7,125 bases of DNA from an uncultured Candidatus Melainabacteria bacterium (GCA_934675695.1 CAKURN010000071.1:1-7125); one strand, 5' to 3'; positions 1-6,810 are shown, counted from the stretch's first letter. Program-made: numbers and translations. Notes: generated by a model not told the origin, from the letters alone.

Positions 1-482
1 TCTATAATTTCATCTAATGTTCCCCATTGGCTCTTTTTGCCTGTAGTTTCGGGTCTTAGCCAGATATCTATGTTTTCTTTTTTTAATGTATCAAAAATCT
101 CATTATGAACTTCAATCAGTTTTTTTGTAACGTCTTTTGATTCATCTTTCAAATAAAATGCAGCATGATATGTAATAGAATATGCACCCAAAACACTGCC
201 TGCTCTAGCTGTATCAAGCACTCTTTTTATGCTTGCTTGCAATTTTTCTTCTTCTTTTGCATTCAAATTAATATAATATGGCCCATGGTGAGTGATTAGT
301 TTGTTATTGCGGTTTAATATGTAGTCTTTTGTTTTTTCGCTATAGCGAACCCCATGGACAAATTCGACTTCTAATCCGTCTAAATTCATCTCGTCTAATT
401 TTAAAAAAGCATTTGAGTAGTCTTTTGCATTTGACGGTATTCCTGCTGTTAAAAAATTCAATTTTTCAGGTTTTATTTTCAT
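1..482 (-). CDS. Endonuclease IV-like TIM-barrel protein, 3' part missing
   Basis: The first 160 codons are present; the gene runs off the left edge. The encoded protein begins MKIKPEKLNFLTAGIPSNAK and resembles the archaeal/Gram-positive branch of endonuclease IV (AP endonuclease family 2, xylose isomerase-like TIM barrel). In the known family these enzymes use metal ions to cut DNA 5' of abasic sites. Visible landmarks are GLEVEFVHG (36-44), THHGPYYINL (64-73), YHAAFYL (105-111) and LRPETTGKKSQWG (142-154). His66, His106 and Glu145 sit where E. coli Nfo has zinc ligands His69, His109 and Glu145. The remaining ligands would lie in the missing half. The start is set by a 4-bp ATGA overlap with the formyltransferase stop codon, with GGAGA about nine bases upstream inside that gene, so translation is probably coupled. 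It is the last visible gene of the ffh-trkA-trkH operon. A non-nuclease sugar isomerase-like role cannot be excluded from a partial sequence, but the LRPETTGK signature favours the nuclease branch. Confidence 0.8.
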   Translation of the reverse strand, partial: MKIKPEKLNFLTAGIPSNAKDYSNAFLKLDEMNLDGLEVEFVHGVRYSEKTKDYILNRNNKLITHHGPYYINLNAKEEEKLQASIKRVLDTARAGSVLGAYSITYHAAFYLKDESKDVTKKLIEVHNEIFDTLKKENIDIWLRPETTGKKSQWGTLDEII

Positions 483-1405
483 TTTAAAATTTCTCCAACT
501 AAAGGTTTAAATGTATTATAAAAATCTTCGACAACAAACACTCCCCAAGTGCCGATTTGGACAACATCTAAAGAAATATATCCCAAAGGAGCTGCAATTA
601 AGATTTCTTTTTTAGAAGCTTTTACAATTTCACCAAATGGGCGATTGTGTTTTTTTGAAATTTTATGAGCTTTAATGATTTTCATCTCAGCCCCTCTAAA
701 ATAACAATATGCACTATAAAAAGGGTTACACGCTCTAATCAACGAATCAATTTCATCTATACTATAACTCCAATTTATTTTAAAATAACCATTTACAACA
801 GGGGCTTTTTTGTGTTTTGTTGTTTTGTTTTGAGGGATTTTTTCTATTTTTTTGTTTTCTTCAATGTTTTTTAATGTTTCTAAAAGTGCATCAGATATCA
901 TAAAATTCGTTTTATTAAACAAAGTTCCCATAGTTTCAAACGGTGTTGTTTCAAAACTTTTTTGATAAATAATATCTCCTGTGTCAAAATTTTCGTCCAT
1001 AAAATGGAGAGTTATTCCTGTTCTTTTTTCATTGTTTTTTATTATATGAAAATAAGGCATACCCCCTCTATAATCAGGCAACAAAGAGGGGTGACAGTTT
1101 ATAAAACCTTTCTTTGTTGTTTTTAAAAATTCCAAAGACAATTTTACACTATATGAACAAACAACCCCAATATCCGCATTTAGCGATTTTATTTTTTCTA
1201 TAAATTTTTCTTCGTTTGGAGAATTTTCAAATTCAAGAAAATTAAGTTTTTTTTCTAGCGTAAAATTTTTGAATGCATGATAAGAAAGATTGTCTTTTAA
1301 AGGTGGCACTACACCAACAATATTAAAATTGTTTTTAATTAAATTATCTAAACAAACAATCGCCATATCCGGCGTACCAACGAAAATTATTTTTAATTTT
1401 TCCAT
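479..1405 (-). CDS. Formyltransferase of the Fmt/ArnA type (10-formyl-THF dependent)
   Basis: A 308-residue protein with the two-domain layout of methionyl-tRNA formyltransferase. The N-terminal Rossmann-like domain starts MEKLKIIFVGTPDMA and carries INCHPSLLPDYRGG (102-115) and FDTGD (140-144). Asn103, His105 and Asp141 match the catalytic Asn106, His108 and Asp144 of E. coli Fmt, so transfer of a formyl group from 10-formyltetrahydrofolate is well supported. The C-terminal domain (about 200-308) has the family pattern INWSYSIDEIDSLIRACNP. The acceptor is uncertain: the basic TQPDRPAGRG loop that contacts tRNA in true Fmt is replaced by PPLKDNLSYHAFKN (34-47), and TGITLHFMDENFDTGD is reminiscent of the ArnA formyltransferase half, which acts on a UDP-aminosugar. 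The start at 1405 is chosen because it lies 2 bp after the trkH stop with GGAAAG seven bases upstream. An in-frame ATG at 1420 and one at 1495 run into trkH and lack a good ribosome site. It may still be the cell's only Fmt. Confidence 0.85.
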   Translation of the reverse strand: MEKLKIIFVGTPDMAIVCLDNLIKNNFNIVGVVPPLKDNLSYHAFKNFTLEKKLNFLEFENSPNEEKFIEKIKSLNADIGVVCSYSVKLSLEFLKTTKKGFINCHPSLLPDYRGGMPYFHIIKNNEKRTGITLHFMDENFDTGDIIYQKSFETTPFETMGTLFNKTNFMISDALLETLKNIEENKKIEKIPQNKTTKHKKAPVVNGYFKINWSYSIDEIDSLIRACNPFYSAYCYFRGAEMKIIKAHKISKKHNRPFGEIVKASKKEILIAAPLGYISLDVVQIGTWGVFVVEDFYNTFKPLVGEILK

Positions 1406-1407
1406 TT

Positions 1408-2859
1408 TTAATCTTTCCATAAATCTTTGTTCAATATTGCCAAAAACGGAATAATTTCTAAACGCCCAATCAGCATCAACAATATCAAAATCCATTTTGT
1501 AATTACGCTCAATCCATCTAAATTGCCCATAGGACCTATCATTCCATACCCAGGGCCAATATTACCCAGAGCAGCTGCAGAAGAAGATAGAGCTATCGTT
1601 GTGTTGTTTTCTATCCAAACAATCAAAAAAGCCCCTATTGCAAAAATTACTATATAAAAAATAATAAATGCTATCATTTGAGAAATTATATCTCTAGACA
1701 AAGAAGCCCCCTCTAATGCGATAGGATAAACAGCTGAAGGGTGAATAATTTTGTTTAATTCTCTTTTTAAATATTTTGCAATAAAAACAAGACGAATAAT
1801 TTTTACGCCGCCAGATGTCGATGTTGCACAACCGCCGGTGAAAAATGCCAAAAACAAAATAACTTTACTCGTTGCGTCCCATTTTACATAATCGTCTACA
1901 GCAAAACCTGTTGATGTCATTGTTGCAACAACTTCAAAAAACGAATTTAAAAAAGCAGTGTTTGCTTTGTAATTTGAATTTACAATCAAACTTATTGCAA
2001 GCAAAGTGCCAATAAATATCACTATCCCCAAATACGCCCTAAATTCTTCGCTTTTGAATATTGGTTTGTTAGTTTTTGTTTTTAAACTTCTATAAATAAG
2101 TAAATAATTAATCCCTGCAATAAACATAAAAACAAGAACCACTATTGCAATTTTTGGGTCGTTAAATTCTTTTATACTGTCAGGCAAAGAAGAAAAACCG
2201 CCTGTTGAAATAGTAGACAAAGAAGTAATGATTGCACTATATGTATCAACATTTAAAAATTTTAAAACGATTGTTTCAATAATTGTATAAGTAAGATAAA
2301 TCCCCCAAAGCCAAGAGGCAGTGTATCTGATTCTTGGTGTCGCTTTGTCTTCGGTTGGAGCGGGAACTTCTGCAAAAAACATTTGACGACCGGCGACAGC
2401 AATTTTTGGCAAAACTGCAATAAATAACACCACTATTCCCATTCCGCCAAACCACTGAGTCAAAGAACGAAAGAAAAACAGAGTCTTTGGATATAAAGAA
2501 AAATCTGTAATAATAGTGCCACCTGTTGTCGTTGTTCCGCTCATAGCTTCAAAACAAGCATTTGTTATCGAAAAATCATAAAACAAATAAGGAATAGTAC
2601 ACATTAGTGCAAACAAAACCCAAGCAAAAAACACTGTCGTTAATGATTCTGATTTTTTTATTGTATCAATTTCTTTTTGGTTTGCTTTTTTAAATGAAAA
2701 CAATCTTCCGATAACCAAAGCAACAATCGAAGCAACGAGAAACGGTGTAATTTCGTTGTATTCTTTTAAAAACAAAGCCGCTATAACAGGAATAACAAAC
2801 ATTACGCTTATATAGTTAGAAATCATTGCTAATATATTAAAAATCAAATTGTATCGCAT
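1408..2859 (-). CDS. trkH: Trk potassium uptake system, membrane channel subunit TrkH
   Basis: A 483-residue integral membrane protein, the usual length for TrkH. It forms the K+-conducting pore in the cytoplasmic membrane and works with cytosolic TrkA. The four pore-loop selectivity segments of the Trk/Ktr/HKT superfamily are all visible with their key glycines: SGTTTTGG (107-114), TISTGGF (216-222), TMTSTGF (313-319) and LGNIGPG (431-437). Hydrophobic stretches lie at about 8-30, 37-55, 74-95, 135-152, 183-203, 237-256, 276-293, 331-345, 393-415 and 452-472. FGGMGIVVLFIAVLP (137-151) and the C-terminal LIGRLEIIPFLAI (463-475) are family signatures, the latter with the conserved Arg466. The start codon overlaps the trkA stop by one base (TAATG), with AAGGA further upstream inside trkA, so it is translated with its regulator. 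Nothing appears truncated. A KtrB-type Na+-dependent partner is a close alternative, but the two-module TrkA next door fits TrkH better. Confidence 0.95.
   Translation of the reverse strand: MRYNLIFNILAMISNYISVMFVIPVIAALFLKEYNEITPFLVASIVALVIGRLFSFKKANQKEIDTIKKSESLTTVFFAWVLFALMCTIPYLFYDFSITNACFEAMSGTTTTGGTIITDFSLYPKTLFFFRSLTQWFGGMGIVVLFIAVLPKIAVAGRQMFFAEVPAPTEDKATPRIRYTASWLWGIYLTYTIIETIVLKFLNVDTYSAIITSLSTISTGGFSSLPDSIKEFNDPKIAIVVLVFMFIAGINYLLIYRSLKTKTNKPIFKSEEFRAYLGIVIFIGTLLAISLIVNSNYKANTAFLNSFFEVVATMTSTGFAVDDYVKWDATSKVILFLAFFTGGCATSTSGGVKIIRLVFIAKYLKRELNKIIHPSAVYPIALEGASLSRDIISQMIAFIIFYIVIFAIGAFLIVWIENNTTIALSSSAAALGNIGPGYGMIGPMGNLDGLSVITKWILILLMLIGRLEIIPFLAILNKDLWKD
1413..1418 (-). promoter_or_regulatory. 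Ribosome binding site that decides the formyltransferase start
   Basis: On the minus strand GGAAAG lies seven bases before the ATG at 1405-1403 and straddles the 3' end of trkH. The competing in-frame ATG at 1420-1418 overlaps this site and has only a weak AAAG before it. The site therefore favours a protein starting MEKLKIIFVGTP, which agrees with where Fmt-family proteins normally begin. Confidence 0.65.
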
Positions 2860-4199
2860 TATTTAAAAAATTCCTTAATCGCTGCGACATCGTTCGTTTT
2901 GGTGAAAATCAAAAGAATATCATTCGGGCGAATTTGGGTTTGACCTTTTGGAATAATTACTTTTGAGCCACGTCTAACTATTGCTATTACACCATTTACA
3001 GGCATTTTTATTTCCAGTAGTTGTTTTTGAGTAAAATTGTTGTTGAGTTGAATTTCTACAATTTCACCTTGCCCTCTTTCAACTGTTGCAATAATCCCCG
3101 CACGTGTTTCTATGATTCTGTTTTTGATTTCATTAACACAAGCTTCCCTTTGAGAAATCGCAACATCAACCCCTACTCTTTCAAACAAACTTGCGGTTGT
3201 TCCTTGTGAAACCCTTGTTATTACTTTTTTTGCACCTAGTTGCTTAGATAATAGAGAGCAAAGAAGATTTTTTTCATCATTGTTTGTAATTGCAACAACG
3301 ACGTCTGATTTTCCTATTTCTTCTTCTTCCAAAAGCTCCAAACACGTTCCGGAACCGTTCAAAATGAGCGTTTTTTTGAGATTTAAAGACAATTCTTCAC
3401 ATCTATCGTAATTGCTTTCGATTAGTTTTAAATTTTCAGAAGTTTTTTCTAAAGCACTTGCAAGTTCAAACCCTACAGTACCGCCGCCTATGATTGCAAC
3501 TTTTTTTACTTGTCTTTGAGATTTGAACAATTCACCTGCTACAATATCCAATCCGACAGGAGTACCCATCAAAATCGCTTTGTCATTGAGCATAAATTCG
3601 CTATTTCCGTTAGGGATAAACAGTTCATCATTTCTTACAATCCCTACAACCAAAACTTCTGAATTAAAATAGTAATCTTTCAATTTTTTGCCCAAAAGTT
3701 CTGAATCTTCTTGTATTCTATATTCCAAAAGTCTTGCACGCCCATGAGCAAAATTTTCAACATCGACTGCTTCAGGCACTGTGATTATTTGAAAAATTTC
3801 TTGCACAAGGAATTTTTGAGGCCAAATGATATTTTCTATATTTTGAACGTAACTGTTTTTGGATTCGTCTTTTAGAGAATTTAAAGATTCCATAGATTCT
3901 TTTTTTGAAACGAAACATATCGTTTGACAAGCTAAAGAAATCTGTTTAATCATAAAACAAGCAAGAATATTCGCCTCGTCATCATTTGAACAAGCAATAA
4001 ATACGTCACAATTTGAGATTTGACTGTCTTTTAAAAGTTTTAAATTTAAAACATCAGTGCATATAGTACCAACATCTAACTTTGAAAAAAGTTCAAGATT
4101 TTTTTGTGTAGAATCTATAACAATAACATCATGGTCTTCAAAAAATTCTACAGCAATAGAAGAAGCCATTTCATTTGCACCAAATATTACAATTTTCAT
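2859..4199 (-). CDS. trkA: Trk potassium uptake system, regulatory subunit TrkA
   Basis: A 446-residue cytosolic protein with the full TrkA architecture: RCK_N about 1-135, RCK_C about 140-225, second RCK_N about 230-350, second RCK_C about 365-446. Rings of TrkA bind nucleotides (NAD(H), ATP/ADP) and gate the TrkH pore. The second Rossmann module is intact, beginning VKKVAIIGGGTVGFELA (231-247) with Glu261 at the end of the following strand and ITNNDEKNLL (304-313) later. The first module begins MKIVIFGANEMASSIA: its glycine-rich loop is GANEMA rather than GxGxxG, although Asp29 at the end of the next strand and SNDDEANILA (71-80) remain. The RCK_C halves show DYYFNSEVLVVGIVRNDELFIPNG (175-198, in two parts) and VNGVIAIVRRGSKVIIPKG (401-419). 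GGAG lies eight bases before the ATG in the 18-bp gap after ffh. Gene order trkA-trkH with a TAATG overlap supports a dedicated pair. Confidence 0.94.
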   Translation of the reverse strand: MKIVIFGANEMASSIAVEFFEDHDVIVIDSTQKNLELFSKLDVGTICTDVLNLKLLKDSQISNCDVFIACSNDDEANILACFMIKQISLACQTICFVSKKESMESLNSLKDESKNSYVQNIENIIWPQKFLVQEIFQIITVPEAVDVENFAHGRARLLEYRIQEDSELLGKKLKDYYFNSEVLVVGIVRNDELFIPNGNSEFMLNDKAILMGTPVGLDIVAGELFKSQRQVKKVAIIGGGTVGFELASALEKTSENLKLIESNYDRCEELSLNLKKTLILNGSGTCLELLEEEEIGKSDVVVAITNNDEKNLLCSLLSKQLGAKKVITRVSQGTTASLFERVGVDVAISQREACVNEIKNRIIETRAGIIATVERGQGEIVEIQLNNNFTQKQLLEIKMPVNGVIAIVRRGSKVIIPKGQTQIRPNDILLIFTKTNDVAAIKEFFK

Positions 4200-4217
4200 T
4201 TTGCAAACTCCATCTTA

Positions 4218-5570
4218 CTAAAAAGGAAATTTTGGCATTTGCGGCATTGAGCCTTTTTTGTTTTTGAATGTATTTTTAAAACCGCCCAAACCTTTCATCA
4301 TTTTTTTCATCGTTTCAAACTGACTAACAAAAGCGTTTAATTCATTGATATCCATGCCTGCCCCTTTTGCAATTCTTTTTTTTCTGGAAGCATTTAACAG
4401 ATTAGGATTTTTCCTTTCTTCAGGCGTCATAGATTGAATAAAAACTTCTATTTTTTTGAACTGTTTTTCGCCTTCGTTTGAAATCATTTCTGTATCTTTT
4501 TTTGATATTCCCAAAGGCAACATAGACAAAATCCCGCCAAAAGAGCCTAGGGCTTTGATTTGTTTTTGGATTTTCAAGAAATCTTCAAAACTAAACTCAG
4601 CTTTTAGCATTTTGTCTTCTAGGGCTTTTGCTTCTTTTATGTCGATATTTTTTTGAGCTTTTTCAACTAAAGAAACAATATCGCCCATTCCCAATATTCT
4701 ATTTGCCATTCTATCGGGATAAAAATCTTCTAAAGGCTCTATATGTTCACCTGTAGCAATTAATTTTATGGGTTTTTTGGTTGATTGAACGATACTCAAC
4801 GCACAACCGCCTTTTGTATCGCCGTCTAATTTTGTTAAAATAACACCATCAATACCCAATTGGACATCAAAGTTCATTGCAACATCAATTGCACTTTGAC
4901 CAATCATAGAATCGACAACAAGAAGTTTTTCATTAATTGCAAAACTATGATTCAACAACATCAACTCTGCCATCATATCGGTATCGATTTCCAATCTTCC
5001 TGCCGTATCAAAAATCAACACTGTGTTGTTGTTTTGTTTTGCATAATCAAGTGCTTCTTTTGCGATTTTTACAACATCTTTTTCGTCTTCTTTTGAAAAA
5101 CATTCAAGCTCATTTTCTTTCGCTAAAGTTTTTAATTGCAAAATCGCAGCCGGACGATAAACATCCAGTGCAACAAGAAGCGGTTTTTTACCTTCTTTTT
5201 TTAATTTTAAAGCAAGTTTTGCAGACGATGTTGTTTTTCCTGAACCTTGCAAACCAAGCATCATAATGATTGATGGATTAGTGTCTAAACGAAGCGGCGA
5301 TTGTTTTTCTCCCAAAAGTGCCGTTAATTCATCATTTACAATCTTAATCAAAGTTTGAGAAGCATTTGTTGGTTTTACGACTTCTTGTCCTTGAGCTTTG
5401 TCTTTTATAGAAGATATGAACGATTTTACGACATTTAATGAAACATCTGCACCCAATAAAGCACGTCTAATCTCACGAAGTGCTTCTTGCATGTTTTCTT
5501 CGTTTAGTGTTGCATTGTTGCCGGTTTTTGCAATAATTTCTTGTAATTTTTCAGATAGATTTTCAAACAT
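4218..5570 (-). CDS. ffh: Signal recognition particle GTPase Ffh (SRP54)
   Basis: A 450-residue protein of normal Ffh length. With the SRP RNA (not in this window) it binds signal sequences emerging from the ribosome and delivers them to FtsY at the membrane. The N domain is at about 1-90, starting MFENLSEKLQEII as in most Ffh proteins. The G domain follows with GLQGSGKTT (106-114), DVYRPAA (136-142), DTAGR (188-192) and TKLDGDTKGG (246-255). The M domain (about 310-430) has the RNA-binding segment SRKKRIAKGAG (395-405) and a methionine-rich tail ending GSMPQMPKFPF. This combination separates it from the receptor FtsY, which lacks the M domain. The gene leads the operon. Its start is unambiguous by homology, yet no Shine-Dalgarno sequence precedes the ATG (the preceding bases are GAATATAGTT), and the terminator of the upstream gene ends just before it. 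Placement with trkA and trkH rather than with rpsP or rimM is unusual in my experience. Confidence 0.97.
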   Translation of the reverse strand: MFENLSEKLQEIIAKTGNNATLNEENMQEALREIRRALLGADVSLNVVKSFISSIKDKAQGQEVVKPTNASQTLIKIVNDELTALLGEKQSPLRLDTNPSIIMMLGLQGSGKTTSSAKLALKLKKEGKKPLLVALDVYRPAAILQLKTLAKENELECFSKEDEKDVVKIAKEALDYAKQNNNTVLIFDTAGRLEIDTDMMAELMLLNHSFAINEKLLVVDSMIGQSAIDVAMNFDVQLGIDGVILTKLDGDTKGGCALSIVQSTKKPIKLIATGEHIEPLEDFYPDRMANRILGMGDIVSLVEKAQKNIDIKEAKALEDKMLKAEFSFEDFLKIQKQIKALGSFGGILSMLPLGISKKDTEMISNEGEKQFKKIEVFIQSMTPEERKNPNLLNASRKKRIAKGAGMDINELNAFVSQFETMKKMMKGLGGFKNTFKNKKGSMPQMPKFPF

Positions 5571-5576
5571 AACTAT

Positions 5577-5582
5577 ATTCTA
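5577..5582 (-). promoter_or_regulatory. Candidate -10 element for the ffh operon
   Basis: On the minus strand TAGAAT, one mismatch from TATAAT, ends six bases before the ffh ATG. A start site about seven bases downstream would fall on or next to that ATG. The 17-18 bases upstream are a T-rich run with no recognisable -35. The match is short and AT-rich sequence makes such hits common, so this is a weak call. Confidence 0.3.
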
Positions 5583-5630
5583 CAATAAAAAAATAAAAAT
5601 GGCTTTTATGAATTAAAATTCAAAAAAGCC
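5581..5630 (-). terminator. Intrinsic terminator after the orphan coiled-coil gene
   Basis: Bases 5601-5630 form a hairpin: a 7-bp GC-capped arm (GGCTTTT with AAAAGCC), one A/A mismatch, five further base pairs and a four-base loop. Read on the minus strand it is followed directly by ATTTTTATTTTTTTATTG, the U-rich tract of a Rho-independent terminator. It lies 46 bp past the stop codon of the 347-residue gene and immediately ahead of ffh, so it separates the two transcription units. In the plus direction the hairpin is followed after five bases by a weaker T tract, but no plus-strand gene ends here. Confidence 0.8.
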
Positions 5631-5675
5631 AAGTCGTTTTTATTAGAAAGGAATGACGTTTTTATTTATAAAATC

Positions 5676-6719
5676 TTAGTTAGAGCTATCGAATAGCTTG
5701 TCTATCGTATCATTTACGACTTTAGATACAGAATCCATTTCTTTTGCAACGGCTTCTTGTTCTGTGTCCAGTTGAGCCAATTTCAATTCAAGAGCTTTGT
5801 CTTGAGTTTGTATTTTTTCAATTTTTGCGTTCAAATCTTGCAATTTCTTTTCGTAATTGTCTTTTTCATAATTGTATTTGTTCATTGCATCTAAATAACC
5901 GTCTTCATCGTCTTCTTGACCTGTAGTAATTGAATATGCTTTTCCTTCCAGATCTTTGTCGTCTTCGCAACTGATAACGTTGATTGTTGCCAGTCTTCCA
6001 TTTGATGCTTGTGTTAATGAAGCAATTGCATTTACTTCTTTTTGGTTGTGTCTAACACCTTGGTAATCAAAAGTAAAATCGCCATAGTATTCTTGTTTAC
6101 CGTCTTTTGTTTGAAAAGCTGTAGAGTCCAAATCATCTTCTGAAACAAAATATGTAGTTCCGTTCATAGAAAAACTATAATACGTTTTGCCTAATTCTGA
6201 ATCACTAGGGTCATAGCCTTGGCTTTTCATTATTGTAGAAAGACCTGAATAACTGTTGTAATCGCCTGTTATTTTTGTAATAGTAGAATCTTTTTCGTTG
6301 CTTTTGTCATAAGTATAAGAATTTGTTCCTATTGTAAAATTCAAATATGAATAATCGCCTTCATCGTCTTTTTGAGCTGAAACAACAGTGTTTCTGATTG
6401 TTGCATTGTATGCTTCCGGTATTTCATCATCACAAGTCAACGTAACAGAATAAAATCCTTGGTTTTCACCTGATGTGATTTTTGAAAAATCTTTGATTTC
6501 ATATTTTTCATAAGTAGAATCTATAGAATAAGTTGTTTTGATATAGTCATATTTTGTTGGAGCTACAGGAACTTCTAAAGATGAATACTTTCCATAAAGA
6601 CCCATAACTTCGTTTGACAACGCTGTTCTTGCTTGGTTGATTTGCTGTCCTTGAAACTCAATATTACTTTTTCTTGCTGTAAGCCCTAAAAAACGAGCTT
6701 GGCTTGCTGCCATTCCCAT
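5676..6719 (-). CDS. Orphan protein with conserved-looking N-terminal motif and C-terminal coiled coil
   Basis: A 347-residue protein of unknown function. Three parts can be seen. Residues 1-50 are polar and helical-looking: MGMAASQARFLGLTARK, then EFQGQQINQARTALSNE. Residues 55-265 are rich in Tyr, Asp, Ser and Thr with alternating polar and hydrophobic residues, as in a beta-rich domain; they contain two cysteines (96, 251) and several short acidic runs. Residues 280-343 are strongly charged with heptad-like spacing (KKLQDLNAKIEKIQTQDKAL, LAQLDTEQEAVAKEMDSV), so probably a coiled coil. There is no signal peptide, membrane segment or lipobox. The N-terminal motif recalls hypothetical proteins I associate with Gastranaerophilales. 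Helical ends around a beta-rich middle recall flagellin or hook-associated proteins, but there is no specific sequence match and the analogy is inference. The start has a strong AAGGAAGG site eight bases upstream. With its own candidate promoter and terminator the gene is probably monocistronic and well expressed. Confidence 0.85.
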   Translation of the reverse strand: MGMAASQARFLGLTARKSNIEFQGQQINQARTALSNEVMGLYGKYSSLEVPVAPTKYDYIKTTYSIDSTYEKYEIKDFSKITSGENQGFYSVTLTCDDEIPEAYNATIRNTVVSAQKDDEGDYSYLNFTIGTNSYTYDKSNEKDSTITKITGDYNSYSGLSTIMKSQGYDPSDSELGKTYYSFSMNGTTYFVSEDDLDSTAFQTKDGKQEYYGDFTFDYQGVRHNQKEVNAIASLTQASNGRLATINVISCEDDKDLEGKAYSITTGQEDDEDGYLDAMNKYNYEKDNYEKKLQDLNAKIEKIQTQDKALELKLAQLDTEQEAVAKEMDSVSKVVNDTIDKLFDSSN

Positions 6720-6775
6720 ATTGTCACCCTTCCTTCGTATTTATATTTTGTACTACGGCTTTTTGGTGATAATTC
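6720..6775 (-). promoter_or_regulatory. 5' leader and strong ribosome binding site of the orphan gene
   Basis: The predicted leader is about 55 bases. The Shine-Dalgarno AAGGAAGG (6728-6735) lies eight bases before the ATG. Two nested complementary pairs flank it: TCACC (6765-6769) with GGTGA (6724-6728), and CGTA (6754-6757) with TACG (6736-6739). If they form, most of the Shine-Dalgarno lies in an internal loop. These helices are only 5 and 4 bp, so stability is doubtful. I do not recognise a known riboswitch class. Confidence 0.45.
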
Positions 6776-6786
6776 TTTAGAATTAT
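6769..6786. repeat. Short perfect inverted repeat at the predicted orphan-gene start site
   Basis: ATAATTC (6769-6775), a four-base spacer, then GAATTAT (6780-6786) form a perfect 7-bp dyad. It overlaps the candidate -10 of the orphan promoter and its predicted start of transcription. It could be an operator or a small hairpin at the very 5' end of the RNA. All arms are AT-rich except one C/G pair, so chance is possible. Confidence 0.5.
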
Positions 6787-6810
6787 TAAATTTTTTGTTA
6801 CAATTGTTAA
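6782..6810 (-). promoter_or_regulatory. Candidate sigma-70-type promoter of the orphan gene
   Basis: On the minus strand TTAACA (6805-6810) and AATAAT (6782-6787) each differ from the consensus -35 and -10 by one base and are separated by exactly 17 bases. Transcription would start near 6775, giving a leader of about 55 bases. The spacing and the absence of a competing reading frame upstream make this the best promoter in the window. Confidence 0.6.

Noticed and set aside
665..874. A plus-strand reading frame opposite the formyltransferase.
   Set aside because: The translation is Phe-rich low complexity produced by the poly-Lys stretches of the real gene on the other strand.
1406..1495. An extended N-terminus of the formyltransferase beginning at the ATG at 1495 or 1420.
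   Set aside because: It would overlap trkH by up to 88 bp, is not Fmt-like in sequence, lacks a good ribosome site, and the ATG at 1405 has both the site and the family-typical start.
4860..5266. Two overlapping plus-strand reading frames opposite ffh.
   Set aside because: They are antisense shadows of the conserved GTPase domain, have Cys/Phe/Leu-rich low-complexity translations and no plausible start signals.
5635..5666. A direct repeat of CGTTTTTATT (5635-5644 and 5657-5666) next to the terminator.
   Set aside because: It is short, AT-rich and lies in untranslated sequence past a stop codon; nothing distinguishes it from chance or a local duplication.
6724..6786. A known riboswitch (c-di-GMP, preQ1 or similar) in the orphan-gene leader.
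   Set aside because: None of the conserved core sequences of those classes is present and the leader is only about 55 bases.
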